Shown piece by piece: positions 5,707 to 7,945 of a DNA stretch of 7,945 nucleotides. Below the pieces are notes generated by a model. It was given only the letters and a program-made list of their open reading frames with translations. It was not told the origin of the DNA and did no database searches. The translations under genes and the position numbers were made by a program. The stretch is from Candidatus Hydrogenedentota bacterium (lineage in GTDB: Bacteria > Hydrogenedentota > Hydrogenedentia > Hydrogenedentales > SLHB01), in assembly GCA_013349485.1 (NCBI GenBank), contig DUZM01000187.1, positions 1 to 7,945 of the forward strand. Reading direction: 5' to 3'. Every line of letters starts with the position of its first letter. The first letter of the stretch is position 1.

Positions 5707-7252
5707 AAAACCGCGCCTTAATGCTGAAGGTGTCCTGATTCTCCTTCATGCGGCGCTCGGGCTCGTCATCGACGGTGAACAATGTCGATTCCTTCAGCCT
5801 TTCAAATGCCCGGTTAAAGCCTTCCTGATTCTTGACGATACCTTCGATCGTAATCTCCGGTTTAGGGTTAATCCTGAGGGAGGTAATTGTGACTCGGGCG
5901 TCGGGCATTTTCTCGCCGATCTCGTTGAGTATATCCAGCAGCGTGGGTCTGCTGAATAGGCTGGGGATAACCGAACGCGCCGAGGCGTCAAGGTTGCCTT
6001 TCTCCTTCTGCATGAATTCGTGCACGGTCGCGCCGCCGACGTCCTTGGGCCGCCCGGATCGTGCGTGTGCCGAATTCGGAAACGCCTCAACGAAAGTTTC
6101 CCACATCTCGTCGCCTATCCGCTCGAGTTCTGCCTGGTTGGCGCCATAATCCACGATGGAATATCCCAGTAAGCCTCCCAGCAAGATCGCCGCCAGGACG
6201 ATCGAGAACACGCCCCGTCTGATCGTCTCCTTAATATGGCCGGGCCGGCGGAGCTGGCCTTTCCGGAAGTTGAAGTAGTACCCGCCGCCGCCGGCGCAGG
6301 CCGCCGCGCCCACCACCGCCGCCCATTGGCCGTTTCGGGTGGCGTCGGCCGCGGCGTCGGCGTCGGCCGAGAAGCCTTCGTCGTCGCCCAGGGCTTCCGA
6401 CCGGGCCTTGCGGAGCGCCGCGGGCGCACCTTTCAGCCCCGCCATGAGATGCTCGTACCGCACGGGCATGCGCAAGCGCTCTTGGAACAATCCCTTCTCT
6501 TCTTCGAAAGGTTCGGCCCCCGTGACGGCCAGTTCAGTGATTTCCTCATCGCCCTTCCAGGCGATGGCAAACGCGCGCAACGCATTCTGGACGTCGCGCG
6601 CCGCGGCCGTCGGGTTCTCCTGCAACAGCGCGGCCGGTACGGCGAGATGGTGAAAGAAGGCGACCCGTTTGCCGTACAACAGCGCCAACACGGATCGATC
6701 CTCGCGGGCGTGAAGCACGGCGCTGAGTCCCGAAAGCGATTTCCGGCGGTTCACCCATAGCGCGGTCAGCCCGGCCGCATCGACGTTAATGGCGTCTGCG
6801 TCGGCGCCGGCCGCGCCGAGCGCGGCCAACTGTTTCTCGAGGGCTTCGCGCCGCATGCCGAGCGCGAGCACCTGGGTTTGGCCGTCGAGTTCGCGGATTG
6901 TCGAGAAGTCGACGATGAGGTCCTCGATGGGAAATGCGAGGTACGGTTCCAGTTCAAACTGAACGGCCGCGGCCACGCGGCTTTTGCCTCGGAAAGGCAC
7001 CGTGATGGCGCGAACCACGCCGTCCTGGCTCGACGCACACAGGACGTAGACGGCCGGCCGCGTTTTCGTCCTGCCGAGCACGTCGCGGACGGCCGCGGCA
7101 AGGGCCTCGTCGCGCTGTTCGGGTTCCGCGTATACGGCCCGGCTTTGATGCAACTCGAGCACGGCGGGCAGCCGCCCGCCGGTTTTCACGACTGCGAGGC
7201 GGACCACGTCGCCGGCCAGCTCGATCGCGCCCACTTTTGCCGATAGTCTCAT
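5705..7252 (-). CDS. gspL: Type II secretion protein GspL, PilM-like plus PilN-like fusion
   Basis: 515 residues from the ATG at 7252, with GGAG 9 nt upstream and a 4-bp ATGA overlap with gspK. Residues 1-280 form an actin-like PilM/GspL cytoplasmic domain: VGAIELAGDVVRLAVVKTGG at the start, then VQFELEPYLAFPIEDLIVDF at 97-116, the PilM-type 'E..PFP.ED...DF' stretch. An acidic, alanine-rich linker (about 285-305, with ADADAAADA) follows, then a Gly/Ala stretch and YYFNFRKGQL at 325-334, which resembles the conserved 'NFR.GE' motif before the GspL membrane helix. One transmembrane helix lies at about 347-367. The periplasmic part ends in a PilN-like ferredoxin-like domain (about 432-515; RVTITSLRINPKPEITIEGI). 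GspL recruits the GspE ATPase on the cytoplasmic side and pairs with GspM in the membrane. GspL is somewhat longer than the usual 380-400 residues, mainly in the actin-like domain and linkers. Confidence 0.92.
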   Translation of the reverse strand: MRLSAKVGAIELAGDVVRLAVVKTGGRLPAVLELHQSRAVYAEPEQRDEALAAAVRDVLGRTKTRPAVYVLCASSQDGVVRAITVPFRGKSRVAAAVQFELEPYLAFPIEDLIVDFSTIRELDGQTQVLALGMRREALEKQLAALGAAGADADAINVDAAGLTALWVNRRKSLSGLSAVLHAREDRSVLALLYGKRVAFFHHLAVPAALLQENPTAAARDVQNALRAFAIAWKGDEEITELAVTGAEPFEEEKGLFQERLRMPVRYEHLMAGLKGAPAALRKARSEALGDDEGFSADADAAADATRNGQWAAVVGAAACAGGGGYYFNFRKGQLRRPGHIKETIRRGVFSIVLAAILLGGLLGYSIVDYGANQAELERIGDEMWETFVEAFPNSAHARSGRPKDVGGATVHEFMQKEKGNLDASARSVIPSLFSRPTLLDILNEIGEKMPDARVTITSLRINPKPEITIEGIVKNQEGFNRAFERLKESTLFTVDDEPERRMKENQDTFSIKARF

Positions 7253-7945
7253 CGAATCACTCTCCAGTCCAAGACGCGCACTATCTCGGCCGCCCGCTCG
7301 GCGGGACGCTTGACATGGGCTTCGATGCGGACGGCCGAGGTCTCCGTCATGCCGTCGCCTTGAACGCGGAATACCTCACTCGTCACGATAAAGATCTCCG
7401 GTTCCGGTGGGGTCTCCTTGTTTTCAGGCGGGGGACTTCGCAATAGATCCTCGAGATCCTCGAGTTTGTAGAATGGCTCTTCGTCGCGCCGGGCCATGGC
7501 CTGCTCGGCGCGGTGGGACTCGCCCGGGAATCGGGCTTCGCAGACGGCGTACAACACGTCTTCCGGGGCCGTATTGGCGTTGATCATGCCCTCCGGGTGG
7601 CCGCGGACGGTGACCAACTCGTCGAGAGGGCGTTGCGGCGGCTCTTGATCCGGCAAACCGAAGAACAGGTCTAAGGTAACGCCTTTGATCAGCAGCAGTT
7701 CGTCCACGGAGTCCATCGGGCCGTTCTTGCAGGCATAGGGAATGTCAAGCGATGCGTAGTAATCGCTTTCCGCGCCTTCGGGCCGCGGCTCATCGTCCGG
7801 ATCCATCCAGTCTAGTATCGCGTCCGTCGGATCGACCTCCGCGCCCCGGGCTTGGAACAGGGCGCGGAACGCAGCCTCGAGCAGCGCGGGCCCGCCCGTA
7901 TCCGGCGCCTGCCCGCCATCTTGCTTCTCGCTCTGCCCTGAAACG
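7249..7945 (-). CDS. gspK: Type II secretion minor pseudopilin GspK, C-terminal part (5' end outside window)
   Basis: The frame is open from the window's right edge (first full codon at 7944) for 232 codons including the stop at 7249. The signature of GspK is clear: ILDWMDPDDEPRPEGAESDY, followed by PYACKNGPMDSVDELLLIKG. The acidic residues and the Tyr pair belong to the helical insert domain that in GspK binds calcium and contacts the pilin-like domain. INANTAPEDVLYAV and the following KLEDLEDLL are also typical of the family. The C-terminus ends in beta strands (IFIVTSEVFRVQGDG, TSAVRIEAHVKR). GspK is the minor pseudopilin at the tip of the pseudopilus, with GspI and GspJ. The prepilin signal and N-terminal hydrophobic helix are beyond the window edge. 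It overlaps gspL by 4 bp, so the two are translationally coupled. Confidence 0.95.
   Translation of the reverse strand, partial: VSGQSEKQDGGQAPDTGGPALLEAAFRALFQARGAEVDPTDAILDWMDPDDEPRPEGAESDYYASLDIPYACKNGPMDSVDELLLIKGVTLDLFFGLPDQEPPQRPLDELVTVRGHPEGMINANTAPEDVLYAVCEARFPGESHRAEQAMARRDEEPFYKLEDLEDLLRSPPPENKETPPEPEIFIVTSEVFRVQGDGMTETSAVRIEAHVKRPAERAAEIVRVLDWRVIR

Noticed and set aside
7444..7465. Tandem ATCCTCGAG repeat near the gspK 3' part
   Set aside because: It simply encodes the repeated LED residues of KLEDLEDLL in GspK and is explained by the protein.

Overview
The window is GC-rich bacterial chromosome with compact genes separated by two repeat-loaded gaps. The gene types (a type II secretion cluster with a PilM/PilN-like GspL, a TPR plus jelly-roll surface-type protein, a ComM ATPase) point to a Gram-negative, environmental bacterium. 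A planctomycete- or Hydrogenedentes-like lineage would fit, but that is a guess from gene style and cannot be proved from this window.

Layout: (1) At the left edge, reading leftwards, lie the first 83 codons of a class I SAM-dependent methyltransferase, cut by the window start. Directly upstream on the same strand is a 363-residue membrane-anchored protein with a helical-repeat middle and a C-terminal beta-rich, jelly-roll-like domain. The two probably share one promoter near 1445-1473. (2) The gap 1409-2082 holds that promoter, a perfect 12-bp palindrome, a 181-bp self-complementary MITE-like element flanked by GCTAAC direct repeats, a second palindromic repeat of about 116 bp starting and ending with CGTCATTGCGAGGAG in inverted orientation, and the comM promoter. 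(3) comM (yifB), complete, reads rightwards. (4) A four-helix membrane protein of unknown function reads rightwards from its own good sigma-70-type promoter. (5) The gap 4788-5171 carries a third palindromic repeat between convergent genes. (6) From the right edge, reading leftwards, come gspK (5' end missing), gspL and gspM, tightly coupled: gspK/gspL overlap by 4 bp, and the gspM Shine-Dalgarno overlaps the gspL stop.

How they work together: GspK, GspL and GspM are the tip minor pseudopilin and two inner-membrane assembly-platform proteins of one type II secretion machine; this is the promoter-distal end of that operon. ComM is an independent DNA branch-migration helicase used when imported single-stranded DNA is integrated. 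The methyltransferase and TPR/jelly-roll pair look like part of a separate cluster extending left, possibly for cell-surface polysaccharide, but the window does not show its function. I see no CRISPR array, tRNA, rRNA, integrase or defence system. The least ordinary part is the set of three unrelated palindromic repeats in the two largest gaps.
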